Of a stretch of 64,000 bases of DNA, positions 8,093-17,349 are shown in pieces. The DNA is from Mucilaginibacter_A sp964251965 (GTDB taxonomy: Bacteria > Bacteroidota > Bacteroidia > Sphingobacteriales > Sphingobacteriaceae): NCBI GenBank assembly GCA_964251965.1, contig CAXULQ010000009.1, forward strand, positions 1 through 64,000. The letters are read 5' to 3'. The notes beneath the pieces were generated by a model that worked only from the letters and a program-made list of their open reading frames with translations, searched no databases and was not told the origin of the DNA. Both the position numbers and the translations under genes were made by a program. Numbering within the stretch: the stretch's first letter is position 1; each line of letters begins with the position of its first letter.

Positions 8093-8640
8093 TACTTAAC
8101 AAGGTCTCTGATGTAGGCTTGTTGCTGTGCATAATCAATAAATGATTCATCTTCGCCAGCTTCTGTAATTAAATTTTCAAAAGAGATCGTCCGGTTTGGT
8201 GCTGTGTTGTTCCATGCATAATCATGCGACTTTTCACGAATTTCTTCCCATGACATTTCACCATATAGCTCAATGTTTGCATCCAAAAACATTAGATCAG
8301 TTTGAGAAAGCGACTTTAAGTTTGGCTGCTCATTAGATTTAATTAAATCCCAGTTTTCAACATTAAAATACTTGGAAAATTTGCCTTCATCTTTAAAATA
8401 ACCATCGCCTCTAACAGATTTAAAAATATCATAGAGTTTAGTTGGAACGGGACCATCAACCATGGCGATATAAGCATCACCAGTTATAGATCTTCCATAT
8501 TTGGCAAGATGATCTCTATCTGCAAAATAAAGTATCTTAAAAATTTTATGAAAATCTTTACGCTTTAGTTTGCTAACGATATAGAGAACAGAATTAACTG
8601 TTTTCTTTTCATTAAACTCAACACGTAATTCATTTTGCAT
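8092..8640 (-). CDS. Panacea (DUF4065/SocA-like) domain protein, candidate antitoxin
   Basis: 182 aa. The N-terminal two thirds match the Panacea domain: VLYIVSKLKRKDFHKIFKIL, YFADRDHLAKYGRSITGD, and MVDGPVPTKLYDIFK, as in the Caulobacter proteolytic antitoxin SocA. In other systems this domain acts as a chaperone-like antitoxin for variable partner toxins. It is the first gene of a two-gene unit and is coupled by a one-base overlap to the following 149-aa gene. The upstream 170 bases contain no other gene. Confidence 0.82.
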   Translation of the reverse strand: MQNELRVEFNEKKTVNSVLYIVSKLKRKDFHKIFKILYFADRDHLAKYGRSITGDAYIAMVDGPVPTKLYDIFKSVRGDGYFKDEGKFSKYFNVENWDLIKSNEQPNLKSLSQTDLMFLDANIELYGEMSWEEIREKSHDYAWNNTAPNRTISFENLITEAGEDESFIDYAQQQAYIRDLVK

Positions 8641-8813
8641 TTTCTGTAAATAAATATTATGCTAAAATAAGAAAATATTTTCGAATTTAAAAAAGAAATA
8701 CTAATTTAATTAGCATGATATTGTAACATAGCAATAGGAGAAAGATATATCAAATCAAGATACAACGAACAACAATTTGTAATTTTATCAACTACTTTAC
8801 TTAAAATCGTTAT

Positions 8814-9665
8814 TTATTTTGATAAACTTTCCAATTCCTTCAAATCTTCTGCCGTCAATTCAACTGATGCAGTTTTCATATTTTCTTCCAAATGATTCAC
8901 ACTTGAAGTTCCCGGAATCAACAAAATATTTGGTGAATGATGCAGCAGCCAGCTTAATGCAACTTGGTGTACGGTTGCATTTTTTTGCTGTGCCAAAGCC
9001 TCAATTTTTTTCATGCCTTCTTCGTTTCCGCCATTTAACGGAAACCACGGAATAAAAGCGATGTTGTTTTCTTCACAATATTGCAGTTCGGTTTCCCATT
9101 TGCGGTTATCCAGGCTGTACATGTTTTGTATAGAAACCACTTCTACAAATTCCTGTGCTTTTTTAATGTTTTCAACCGTTACTTCCGATAAGCCAATATG
9201 TTTGATCTTGCCTTCCTGCTGCGCTTGTTTCAAAAACGCCAATGTATCTTCAAAAGGTACATTTGGGTCGATGCGGTGCAACTGGTACAAGTCAATTTGT
9301 TCCAATTTCAGGCGTTTTAAACTTCCTTCTAAAGCTTGTTTTAAATGTTCCGGACTTGAGTTGATCGGCCATTCATTTGGGCCAGTACGCAATAAACCGC
9401 CTTTGGTTGCAATCACTAATCCATCAGCATAAGGAAATAAGGCTTCGGCAATCAGTTCTTCCGAAACATTCGGGCCATAACTATCTGCCGTATCAATAAA
9501 ATTTACGCCCAGTTCTACGGCTTTTTTTAAAACGCGTATGGCTTCTGCTTTATCGTTTGGTGGCCCCCAAACCCCTTTTCCGGTAATGCGCATGGCACCG
9601 TAACCAAGGCGGTTTACGGTTAAACCGCCACCAACGGTAAAGTTTTTTTTATAAGATATACTCAT
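8814..9665 (-). CDS. Aldo/keto reductase
   Basis: 283 aa, full length for the family. The catalytic tetrad is present: D58 (FIDTADSYG), Y63, K88 (IATKGG) and H130 (DLYQLHRID). The C-terminal NADPH-binding segment (IPGTSSVNHLEEN) is intact. It reduces aldehydes or ketones with NADPH in the cytoplasm; the physiological substrate is unknown. It is monocistronic. The hairpin made by two dispersed motifs, at 9754-9801, separates it from the histidine kinase gene upstream. Confidence 0.93.
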   Translation of the reverse strand: MSISYKKNFTVGGGLTVNRLGYGAMRITGKGVWGPPNDKAEAIRVLKKAVELGVNFIDTADSYGPNVSEELIAEALFPYADGLVIATKGGLLRTGPNEWPINSSPEHLKQALEGSLKRLKLEQIDLYQLHRIDPNVPFEDTLAFLKQAQQEGKIKHIGLSEVTVENIKKAQEFVEVVSIQNMYSLDNRKWETELQYCEENNIAFIPWFPLNGGNEEGMKKIEALAQQKNATVHQVALSWLLHHSPNILLIPGTSSVNHLEENMKTASVELTAEDLKELESLSK

Positions 9666-9753
9666 GGTTTTCTGTTTTAATTTGATGTTTCAACAGATCA
9701 TGATTTGTAATTGTTCTATTGCGGGCATCAAAGCTTTGTAAGGATTAAGATGA

Positions 9754-9801
9754 CAATGCTTCTTTTATCGCCTAATTTTTAGTGTGATAAAAGAAGCATT
9801 G
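9754..9801. repeat. Perfect inverted pair of the dispersed motif, hairpin 3' of the kinase gene
   Basis: CAATGCTTCTTTTATC at 9754-9769 is the exact complement of GATAAAAGAAGCATTG at 9786-9801, a 16-bp stem with a 16-base loop. It lies 14 bases past the kinase stop codon and may act as its terminator, though no T-run follows. Confidence 0.8.
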
Positions 9802-9815
9802 CAAGTTTAAAACCC

Positions 9816-11624
9816 TTAAAGTAATTCCTTGGATTGCTTCAAGGTTGAAGTGGTAAAAGCATCAGCAGTTGCCGCCGCCGCAGGCAAAGAAAAGCTAAAT
9901 TTGCTGCCTTCGCCAATAGCACTTTCTACCCAGATTTTGCCGTTTTGTGCTTCTATAAAATCCCGTGAAATAGCCAAACCTAAACCCGAGCCAGATTTGT
10001 TTTGCCCATCTGTCGGCACCTGGAAGTAGCGGTCGAACAAGCGTTTTTGGTATTGTTCGTCGATGCCTTTGCCGCTGTCTTTTACAGAAAATTCAATCTG
10101 CTTATTGTTTTCTTTAATTTCGATAACCACTTTTGATTTTTCTGCACTGTAACGCAATGCGTTAGACAAGAAATTAACCAAAACCCAAGCCGTTTTTTCC
10201 ACATCCACATAAACCTCTGGCATAGCTAAGTTTTCATCAAATTCTAACTTTACACCTTTTTGTTCTGCCTGAAATTTAACAGAATCCAAAGCATATTCTA
10301 CAATTTGGTGCGGCTTCACATTTACAAAGTTGAGTTGCAAGTTTCCGGTCTCCACTTGCGAAAGATCCAAAAGTTCACTTGTAATTTTTAACAATCGGTC
10401 GCTATCGTCTTTGATGTTTTCTACCAACTCCAATTGTTCTTTATTGATCGTTCCAACGCGGTTATCTTGCAATAATTTCAGGCTCATTTTGATAGAGGAA
10501 ATCGGCGTTTTCAACTCGTGCGAAATCGTAGCAATAAAGTTAGTTTTAGCTTCTTCGCGTTCCCTAAACTCGGTGATGTTTTTTAAAATATAAACCTTGC
10601 CTGCGGACTTGCTGGCAATATAAATGGCATCTGTTTGGTTAATGTTTAAATTGGGGACGAGGATTTCGCGGTTCTCCAATTCAAAATACAATTCTTTTCC
10701 ATCTAAAACAATTTTAAAAGGTTTGCCGCCATAAGTGTCTTTCAAAATCGAATTAAACAAATCGTTGTTTTTAACCAAATCGTTTGCATTTTGGCCAACA
10801 ATTTTTTCTTTAGATAAGTTTAAAAGATTACGTGCGGCGTCATTGATAAACAGTATTTCCTGCTTTTCATTGATCCCGATGATCGCATCTTGCATTTGGT
10901 TGATGATGGTTTCTATCCGTAACTTTTCGGAAAGGATCGTAGCCACATTACTATTTTCCCACTCGTTCAGCCGCGTTACCATGTTGTTAAACGCCGTTGC
11001 CACGTCGCCAAATTCGTCGTTTTGGTTAAAATGCAAACGCTGGCCGTAATTTTTCTGGCTGATTTCTTTAATCCCTTCCATCAAAGCATTAAGCGGACTG
11101 GCGATAAAATCCGGAAAATTTACACTAAAGCTGAACAAAACCAGGAACGTAAACGCACCAACAAAGCCTAAAAACAAAGTGGCACGGTTAACCGAAGCAT
11201 GTGCCTGGTTGTTTTTACGAACAATAGCCTGCATATTTAAACTTTCGATACTGCGCAATTGCTGGCGGATACTGCGTGCAAGCTGTTGCTGCGCGGCAGG
11301 GTTTGAAGCCATTGCTTGAAACTGGTTAAAATCACTACGCACTTTGGCGGTGGCTTCGCGTTCGCCGCGTTCGGTAATATTGTGTTCCTGTTTGATCAGT
11401 TGCCCGTCAAAATCAGTTAAAGCTTTCTGGTTCAGCGGCAAATCGTTTTCATCCAAAATGGTGCGCATCTCCTTGGTAAAATTCAGCGTTTCGTAGTTGT
11501 TTTTTAGGATAACTGCAGCACTTGCCGATATTTCCTGGATGTAATAAATAGCTGTTGCGCCAAAAAACAGAACGACGACAAACAAAAAGCCAAAGCCCAG
11601 CCGGAGTTTATTTTTTATTTTCAT
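9816..11624 (-). CDS. HAMP-PAS sensor histidine kinase, likely the Kdp kinase
   Basis: 602 aa. TM1 (9-29) and TM2 (about 149-169) flank a small helical periplasmic sensor. HAMP follows (about 165-225), then PAS (about 240-355), then HisKA with phospho-acceptor H369 (ISHELKTP), and an HATPase with FLSNALRYS, DSGKGID and SGSGLGLAI. All kinase motifs are intact. It is 81 bases downstream of kdpD, whose product here lacks a kinase domain. In Bacteroidota the classic KdpD is split into an N-terminal sensor and a separate kinase, so this is probably the kinase half, and the NtrC-type regulator at the far end of the region (25951-27288) is the likely partner. The pairing is inferred. Confidence 0.88.
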   Translation of the reverse strand: MKIKNKLRLGFGFLFVVVLFFGATAIYYIQEISASAAVILKNNYETLNFTKEMRTILDENDLPLNQKALTDFDGQLIKQEHNITERGEREATAKVRSDFNQFQAMASNPAAQQQLARSIRQQLRSIESLNMQAIVRKNNQAHASVNRATLFLGFVGAFTFLVLFSFSVNFPDFIASPLNALMEGIKEISQKNYGQRLHFNQNDEFGDVATAFNNMVTRLNEWENSNVATILSEKLRIETIINQMQDAIIGINEKQEILFINDAARNLLNLSKEKIVGQNANDLVKNNDLFNSILKDTYGGKPFKIVLDGKELYFELENREILVPNLNINQTDAIYIASKSAGKVYILKNITEFREREEAKTNFIATISHELKTPISSIKMSLKLLQDNRVGTINKEQLELVENIKDDSDRLLKITSELLDLSQVETGNLQLNFVNVKPHQIVEYALDSVKFQAEQKGVKLEFDENLAMPEVYVDVEKTAWVLVNFLSNALRYSAEKSKVVIEIKENNKQIEFSVKDSGKGIDEQYQKRLFDRYFQVPTDGQNKSGSGLGLAISRDFIEAQNGKIWVESAIGEGSKFSFSLPAAAATADAFTTSTLKQSKELL

Positions 11625-11660
11625 TAGAGTAATTGTTTTTCAAATTAATGAAGCAGGCAG

Positions 11661-11672
11661 ATGCTGTTTTTA
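11661..11672 (+). repeat. Dispersed motif, sister core
   Basis: ATGCTGTTTTTA followed by TCCC, in the 81-base gap 3' of kdpD. Confidence 0.55.
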
Positions 11673-11705
11673 TCCCTATTTTTTTAACAGGTGCAATGGC
11701 ATGTT

Positions 11706-12842
11706 TCATGATAATATAACTAAGTCGGTTTCTGTTGCGGCCAAATTTTTCAACAGTTTGTTAAAAATGGCAGTCCTTAAAATTACCTGGAACAGGTTTA
11801 AATGCGGTTTCCCTATACAAATAATGGTCACTTCTTTTTCTTCTGCCACCTTTATAATGGTTTGCATAATCTCATCACTTTTTATTTTTAAAACTTCGGC
11901 ACCCAGTTCTGTAGCTAATTTAAAGTTGTTGATCAGGAACCTTTGTTTGTCCAGCTTAATCTTGTCTAAACTTTCATTGCTGCTTTGTACATAAAGGACC
12001 ACCCAGGGCGAGCGGTAGTACGAAGCCAGCCGTGCTGTTTTGCGGATCACGATTTTTGCTATTTCTGCATTGGAGGAAATACAGGCCAAAAACTTTTCGG
12101 GCCGGAGTTTGATCTGCTTGGGGATTTCGATATTAATTTTCCGCTCCAGGTGATGTGCTACTTCTTTTAACGCTATTTCCCTTAACTGCAGTATTTTATC
12201 ATTTTGAAAGAAGTTTTTTAATGCCGTTTCGATCTTGGCTTTTGTATAGATTTTGCCTTCTTTTAATCGGTTGATTAGTTCGTCGGCAGTAAGGTCGATG
12301 TTCACCACTTCGTCGGCTGTTTCCAGTACTTTATCTGGTATCCTTTCGGTAATTGGAATGCCTGTAATTGCCTCGATTTCTTCATTCAAACTCTCTAAAT
12401 GCTGAATGTTAACGGCAGAAATCACACTGATACCTGCCTCCAGAATATCCAATACATCCTGCCAGCGCTTGCTGTTTTTACTACCCTCAATATTGGTATG
12501 GGCCAGTTCATCTACAATAACCACTTCGGGGTGCCGGTTTAAAATGGTTTGCAAGTCCATTTCTTCCAGTTCTTTGCCTTTGTAAAATATTTTTCGGCGC
12601 GGAATCACATAAAGCCCGTTCAGTAATTCATGTGTTTCTTCACGGTTGTGTGTTTCGATATAACCAATTTGTATGCCGATATTGTTTCGTTGCAAAGCAT
12701 GTGCCTCTTGCAACATGCGGTAAGTTTTGCCCACACCTGCACTCATGCCGATGTAGATTTTTAGTTTGCCCCTCCTTGATTTTTTGACAAGTTCTATAAA
12801 GTTTTTTACCGAACTGTCTTTATGTTCTTCTTCTTCTGCCAT
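11706..12842 (-). CDS. kdpD: KdpD N-terminal sensor protein (KdpD plus USP domains, no kinase)
   Basis: 378 aa, against about 890 for E. coli KdpD. Walker A GMSAGVGKT is at 32-40 and the Walker B region VVIVDELAHTN at 107-117, both hallmarks of the KdpD domain. A universal-stress-protein-like domain occupies about 245-378. The transmembrane, HisKA and HATPase parts of enteric KdpD are absent; the separate kinase gene follows at 11624. In enteric KdpD the N-terminal domain and USP modulate kinase/phosphatase activity in response to potassium, so this protein probably does so in trans. It starts one base after the stop of the second kdpA (TAA-T-ATG), which indicates translational coupling. Confidence 0.93.
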   Translation of the reverse strand: MAEEEEHKDSSVKNFIELVKKSRRGKLKIYIGMSAGVGKTYRMLQEAHALQRNNIGIQIGYIETHNREETHELLNGLYVIPRRKIFYKGKELEEMDLQTILNRHPEVVIVDELAHTNIEGSKNSKRWQDVLDILEAGISVISAVNIQHLESLNEEIEAITGIPITERIPDKVLETADEVVNIDLTADELINRLKEGKIYTKAKIETALKNFFQNDKILQLREIALKEVAHHLERKINIEIPKQIKLRPEKFLACISSNAEIAKIVIRKTARLASYYRSPWVVLYVQSSNESLDKIKLDKQRFLINNFKLATELGAEVLKIKSDEIMQTIIKVAEEKEVTIICIGKPHLNLFQVILRTAIFNKLLKNLAATETDLVILS

Positions 12843-12843
12843 A

Positions 12844-14553
12844 TTAATGGATCAATTTAAAATATTCATTAATCGGACCTAATACAAAGCTTGAAAACAT
12901 GGACAACGACTGTAAAACGATAATGACGAAGAAAAGCAGTGTGCCGAAACTAAGCGAATCCGTTTTTAAAGTTCCTACAGAAGCTGGAACGTAAAGCTGG
13001 TTGCGCATTAAACCGGCAATGTACAAGCCGCCCAAAAGCGGGACAAACCTGCCGCAAAGCATGGCAAAAGCAGTGGTTAAATTCCAAAAAACAGTGTTAT
13101 CGCCCAGGCTTTCAAAACCGGAACCGTTACCGGCGTAAGCAGAAGTAAATTCGTAAAGTGCTGTGGTATAATTATGGGCACCATTGTTGCTAAACCAGCC
13201 TGAACTTGCATTGCCAGCAAAAATATTTTGGTAAACAGCGATGGCAATTGCAGTTAAACTTAAACATATTAAAGGTTGAAAAAGATAGATTATCATGGCG
13301 GCCTGTATTTGCCGAAGGTTAATTTTCCGGCCAAACAATTCTGGTGTACGGCCAATCATTAAGGAACCTATAAATATGGCAATGATCAGGAAGATGAGCA
13401 TATTGATCCAACCGCTGCCAATGCCGCCAAAAAAGGCATCGATCTGCATCCCTAACAACATATAAACCCCGGCCAAAGGCATGTAACTGTCGTGTGCAGA
13501 AACGGTTGTTCCGGCAGGTATGCAAATATTTAAACCGGCATAAAAAGAAGATAAAGTTGAACCTAAGCGGACTTCCTTTCCTTCCATGTTGCCTTGCGAA
13601 ATGTTAATACCCAATTTTTGCTGCGCCGGGTTTCCGTGGATTTCACCAAACATAATCGGAATAGTCAGGATGATTAAACCGATCAGCATGATGCCGATAA
13701 CCATTCGGGAAAACTTTTTTTCATCCAGATAAAATCCCACAAAAAACATAAAAGCAGCCGGTAAAAGAAGCACCATTACAATGTGGATGATAAAAGAAAA
13801 AATGTTAGGGTTTTCGAAAGGATGTGCATCGTTCGCACCAAAAAAACCGCCACCGTTAGAGCCAAGTTCTTTGATAGGAAGCATGGCAGCAACCGGTCCG
13901 TTAGCAACGTTAACGTGTTCACCTTGCAAAGTAGTGATGGTTGCAGGTTTATTAAAGTTCATCGGCACACCGCAAAACATTAATAAAATGGCAAATAGAA
14001 AGCACAAGGGTAACAGTACGCGGGTTACAGACAACAGCAGGTCGTTAAAAAAATTACCGATGTTTTGTCCTGATTGTTTAACAAACCCTCTTACAATGGC
14101 AACACCCGCTGCCAAACTGGTTGCCGCGCTTACAAATTGCAGGAAAGTAAATACCGCTATTTGCGTGAAGTAGGTTGCGCCGCTTTCGCCGGAATAATGC
14201 TGTAAGTTAGTGCTGGTGAGAAAACTAACCGAAGAATTAAAGGCCAAATCCCAAGACATGGAAGGGTTACCTGCAGGATTTAGCGGCAAATGCGCTTGAA
14301 AAATCAGCAATAAAAAACCCATCAGCCACCAAATTAAATTGATTGCAATTAAAGCCAGCGTATATTGCTTCCAATTCATCTGCTGCTTTAAATTAATGCC
14401 GCAGAAACGGCAAATCAACTTTTCCGCCGGTTTTAAAAAATCAAGCCAGGTTTGTTTTTCCTGGTAAACAGCAAACATGTACCTGCCGAAAACAGCAGCA
14501 AACAGCAGTATAACGGTTATCAGGATCAATAATATGATTAATTGCAGATGCAT
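12844..14553 (-). CDS. kdpA: Second KdpA paralogue (potassium-translocating subunit)
   Basis: 569 aa, full length. It carries the four pore-loop regions of KdpA: FLTSTNLQHYSGES, SNGGGFFGANDAHPFENPN, AGNGSGFESLGDN and MLCGRFVPLLGG. It is clearly diverged from the kdpA at 21602-23320 (FVANCNLQDYSGET, TNGGGWFGANSAHPLENPN), so it is not a recent duplicate. It is followed at once by kdpD, but no second kdpB or kdpC exists in the window; it must share KdpB/KdpC, act as an alternative pore subunit, or be a relic. Bases 13762-13773 carry a one-mismatch dispersed motif encoding VLLLP. A motif copy also lies 13 bases upstream of the ATG. Confidence 0.92.
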   Translation of the reverse strand: MHLQLIILLILITVILLFAAVFGRYMFAVYQEKQTWLDFLKPAEKLICRFCGINLKQQMNWKQYTLALIAINLIWWLMGFLLLIFQAHLPLNPAGNPSMSWDLAFNSSVSFLTSTNLQHYSGESGATYFTQIAVFTFLQFVSAATSLAAGVAIVRGFVKQSGQNIGNFFNDLLLSVTRVLLPLCFLFAILLMFCGVPMNFNKPATITTLQGEHVNVANGPVAAMLPIKELGSNGGGFFGANDAHPFENPNIFSFIIHIVMVLLLPAAFMFFVGFYLDEKKFSRMVIGIMLIGLIILTIPIMFGEIHGNPAQQKLGINISQGNMEGKEVRLGSTLSSFYAGLNICIPAGTTVSAHDSYMPLAGVYMLLGMQIDAFFGGIGSGWINMLIFLIIAIFIGSLMIGRTPELFGRKINLRQIQAAMIIYLFQPLICLSLTAIAIAVYQNIFAGNASSGWFSNNGAHNYTTALYEFTSAYAGNGSGFESLGDNTVFWNLTTAFAMLCGRFVPLLGGLYIAGLMRNQLYVPASVGTLKTDSLSFGTLLFFVIIVLQSLSMFSSFVLGPINEYFKLIH

Positions 14554-14565
14554 ATTTATTAACGG

Positions 14566-14577
14566 TAAAAGAAGTAT
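14566..14577 (-). repeat. Dispersed motif, one mismatch
   Basis: TAAAAGAAGTAT on the plus strand, 13 bases upstream of the second kdpA start. Confidence 0.55.
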
Positions 14578-14637
14578 TTGTACTTTTTTAATTTTAAAAA
14601 TGATATAGCAAAACTTGTTGTAATAAGTGGGTTGGTG

Positions 14638-15015
14638 TTAACCAATTTCCTTGTAAGTGCCTGCCATTAAAGCCAAATTCCCACGAATATTACCGTTGTC
14701 GTAATTAATTTTTATAAAACCCAGGTTCAGGTTTACTTCATTGCTGCGGTTGTGCGAATAAACAAACGGCGGACGGTTGTTATCACGCGGGCGGTTAAAA
14801 TCGTAACCATAATATATCTCGGCATAACCGCTAACGGTTAATTTATCGGATGTTTGAAGGCTGTCTTTTAGCTTGCCCTCTGTTTCAGTTTTATCCTGAA
14901 GTTTTCCTTTTTTTTTCGTACTGTCCTGCAGTTTTCCTTCTTTTAGTGTTGAATATTGAGCCGAAACAACCAAACTTAAACACAAGGTGATTACAAGGAG
15001 TAGTATCTTTTTCAC
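14638..15015 (-). pseudogene. Truncated OmpL-like porin
   Basis: 125 aa from a GTG start. It has a signal peptide (about 1-19, ending VVSAQ), three imperfect EGKLQD-type repeats, then the first strands of a porin barrel (KLTVSGYAEIYYGYDFN, VNLNLGFIKINYD, GNLALMAGTY) before stopping. Intact relatives in this locus are about 465 residues long and end in barrel strands, so roughly two thirds are missing. Only 84 bases separate its stop from kdpA2, and no continuation of the barrel was seen there. This looks like a deletion remnant at the junction with kdpA2. Confidence 0.75.
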
Positions 15016-15066
15016 TTTATCAGATTTAAACTGTACGCTTGTTTAAATTATCATTGGCATAATTAA

Positions 15067-15153
15067 ATGCTTCTTTTATCCCGTTATAATTATAGCCTGT
15101 TAATAATCATAAAGCTGTTAGGTATGTTGAAATTATGGGCATAAAAGAAGCAT
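15067..15153. repeat. Facing pair of the dispersed motif
   Basis: ATGCTTCTTTTA at 15067-15078 faces TAAAAGAAGCAT at 15142-15153. The pair lies in the 214-base gap between the porin and the truncated porin. Confidence 0.72.
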
Positions 15154-15229
15154 GTTCAAAAGTTAAATCATAAAAAAGGGTGTTGGTTTTATGCTGTTGA
15201 TCGGTTGTTCCCACTATCTTCAACAACGA

Positions 15230-16624
15230 TCATAACCTAAAATTGACTGATAAAATAATCCTGTTTTCCTGTTTTCTCAAGTCAGCTTTCCAGTTTGGTG
15301 CAGGTGCATCGGTGATAAACCCTGTTTGTGAAGTTGTGCCGCCCGGCCCTGCGAAGTAAGGCACGTTTGCCCTCCTGTAATCATATTCTAAACGAAAAGT
15401 GATAAAATCGTTAGGCATAATATCAAATGTTGTGCTTAACTGCGTCATCCTTAGGTTTTGTCCGCTGGCAATGGCCGTATCATAATCATTTGGGATTTGT
15501 CCGGTAACTGCCGGAACAAATGCCAGGTAACCCGGAAAACCGGCACCCGGATTGGTAACATAATCTCCGCGCAAAGTCCATCCTAACCTGTTTTTAAAAA
15601 ACCATAAACGGTTGGCCGCTGCAAAGCCCGTCATGTAATTGTCTTTTGCTTTGATGCCATCCCCAAACTGAAAACCATAATGAAGGTCGATGTCAAATGC
15701 TGCCTGCGATAAACCGTTAGACTCTTTGTTTTTAATATAACGCTGGGACAAGCTCACCTCGTTATGGAAACGATGGGTTTTGGATAGTTCTGTTGTACCG
15801 CTTTTAGTATCATTTCCATAATAAACATTATAAACCAACTGTGTTTTTTCTGTTGGGCGGTAATAGTTAGAACTGCCAACGCCGATGTTTTTGCTCCAGC
15901 TGTTGTAGGTTTGCCAGCCGTTAAGCAGCCATAATTCTGTCCTGTAATTTTTTGTAGGAAAATATTGTATCCGCATCCCCTGGAAATAAAACGGCGTGAA
16001 CTCGCACACCATCGACCGCTGGTAGGTCCAGTTTTCCTGCAAAATGTAACTTTCCAAACCTACATAAGAAGTGAATATCCCTAATTCGGCACTTAAACCG
16101 TAGTTTACATTAAAGCGGTAGCCAACAGCAGCTTCACGTATATATTTTAAATCACTGATGCCCGCATTCCTTCCCCGGGTTACAGAACCGTCTGCATCCT
16201 GTACCACGTTTAACATGTTGCCCGATTGTAGGAAAACCCTGGCAATCATGTTTTTATAGTTAGATTCTACACCGACAGATACCTGGTTTAACTGAAACTC
16301 GTTGGTACGGCCGGTAGAAAAGGAGGTTGTTTGTGTATTATCTTTTGGCCTCGCAAAGTTGTAATTGAAATAACCATCCACCAATACAGTCCCGGTTATT
16401 ATCGTTTCACCATCTTTATCTTTCACACCTAATAAAGGCGTGTTTTGGTTACGGTTCTGGCCGTTGATCCAGCTGATATCATAACCGTCAAACGGGGTTT
16501 TACTAACGGCAACAGCAGTGTCTTTTTTGATTTTTGTACTATCTGTGGTGCCCGGGTTAGATTGTGCTATACCGGCAAAACTGATTAAACAAGTTGCGAA
16601 AGTTGTAAGTAGAAATTTTTTCAT
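15230..16624 (-). CDS. OmpL-like beta-barrel porin, kdp-associated
   Basis: 464 aa from the ATG at 16624, chosen because MKKFLLTTFATCLISFAGIA is a good signal peptide; the longer open frame upstream has none. The mature part is a series of amphipathic strands (VLVDGYFNYNFARP, MIARVFLQSGN, ITFRLEYDYRRANVPYF) ending in RIILSVNFRL with a terminal aromatic/leucine, typical of outer-membrane barrels. It is paralogous to the porin at 17404-18819 (shared FR-EYDYR/FVHRHADVPYFAG blocks). It probably lets ions or small solutes across the outer membrane. Its position inside the kdp region suggests a link with potassium supply. Confidence 0.85.
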   Translation of the reverse strand: MKKFLLTTFATCLISFAGIAQSNPGTTDSTKIKKDTAVAVSKTPFDGYDISWINGQNRNQNTPLLGVKDKDGETIITGTVLVDGYFNYNFARPKDNTQTTSFSTGRTNEFQLNQVSVGVESNYKNMIARVFLQSGNMLNVVQDADGSVTRGRNAGISDLKYIREAAVGYRFNVNYGLSAELGIFTSYVGLESYILQENWTYQRSMVCEFTPFYFQGMRIQYFPTKNYRTELWLLNGWQTYNSWSKNIGVGSSNYYRPTEKTQLVYNVYYGNDTKSGTTELSKTHRFHNEVSLSQRYIKNKESNGLSQAAFDIDLHYGFQFGDGIKAKDNYMTGFAAANRLWFFKNRLGWTLRGDYVTNPGAGFPGYLAFVPAVTGQIPNDYDTAIASGQNLRMTQLSTTFDIMPNDFITFRLEYDYRRANVPYFAGPGGTTSQTGFITDAPAPNWKADLRKQENRIILSVNFRL

Positions 16625-16939
16625 GGGATGATCGTAGTATGGTTGCCTAATAAATTTTGGAAAAAATAACAGGTTCAAAAAGATTGCAGTATAATCAAAT
16701 TTGATATTTAAATTATCGTAGCCCGTAAACAAAAACACTTTTTTTAATTGGATGGAAAAGTAATAATCAACGGTCTGGAATATTCATGTACTTTTTAGTA
16801 GCTGTATGGTTTCAAACTTAAAATCGTTTATTGTTTATGCTTCTTTTATCCGATAAAAATTTGTTTATCTATTGCTAAGTTTTTATCGGATAAAAGAAGC
16901 ATCATCAATTTAAGCACTAAAATTTAAAATGTGCAATGA
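16625..16939. other. 315-bp spacer between the YnfA-family gene and the porin
   Basis: It holds the porin leader and the 16837-16902 hairpin; no additional gene is seen. Confidence 0.6.
16837..16902. repeat. 23-bp perfect inverted pair of the extended dispersed motif
   Basis: The left arm 16837-16859 (core ATGCTTCTTTTA, then TCCGATAAAAA) is the exact complement of the right arm 16880-16902. The loop is 20 bases. It lies 37 bases 3' of the YnfA-family stop codon and is the best hairpin formed by two copies; a terminator role is plausible. Confidence 0.85.
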
Positions 16940-17269
16940 CTATTTTCTCGGCCCGTACATAATAATACAAACTCCTGTTAAAGCAACGGCTGCACCAATT
17001 ATATCCCAATGGTCTGGTTTAAACCCGTCGATTTTCCATGCCCAAACTAATGCCATTACAATAAAAATTCCGCCGTAAGTAGCATAAGTACGGCCAAAGC
17101 CTGCTACTTGCCACGTAGCAACAACGCCATACAGAACTAAAACGAAGGCACCTAATATACCATACCAAACAGGCTTATCAGATTTAAGCCATAACCATAT
17201 TAAATATCCGCCGCCGATTTCGCAAAGTCCGGCTAAAACGAATATTCCTAAAGATCTGATTATGTTCAT
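16940..17269 (-). CDS. YnfA/UPF0060 family small membrane protein
   Basis: 109 aa with four transmembrane helices (about 5-23, 31-50, 60-78 and 88-105), as in the YnfA family (CEIGGGYLIWLWL near the N-terminus, GRTYATYGGIFIV in the middle, DIIGAAVALTGVCIIMYGP at the end). These proteins are related to small multidrug resistance transporters, and some export cationic compounds. It sits between two porin genes inside the kdp region. No functional link with potassium is established. Confidence 0.93.
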   Translation of the reverse strand: MNIIRSLGIFVLAGLCEIGGGYLIWLWLKSDKPVWYGILGAFVLVLYGVVATWQVAGFGRTYATYGGIFIVMALVWAWKIDGFKPDHWDIIGAAVALTGVCIIMYGPRK

Positions 17270-17349
17270 TTTATTTTTTATTAAGGAGACGATTTTACTC
17301 TTCCCCTTAATAAAAGCTATTTATATTTTAAGCTGAAAAGTACAGCTGT

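Noticed and set aside
12842..14553. kdpA2-kdpD as a fused gene
   Set aside because: A clear TAA stop separates them (TAA-T-ATG); they are coupled, not fused.
16625..16738. An extended N-terminus of the porin starting at 16738
   Set aside because: The upstream residues are not signal-like and the ATG at 16624 starts an ideal signal peptide.
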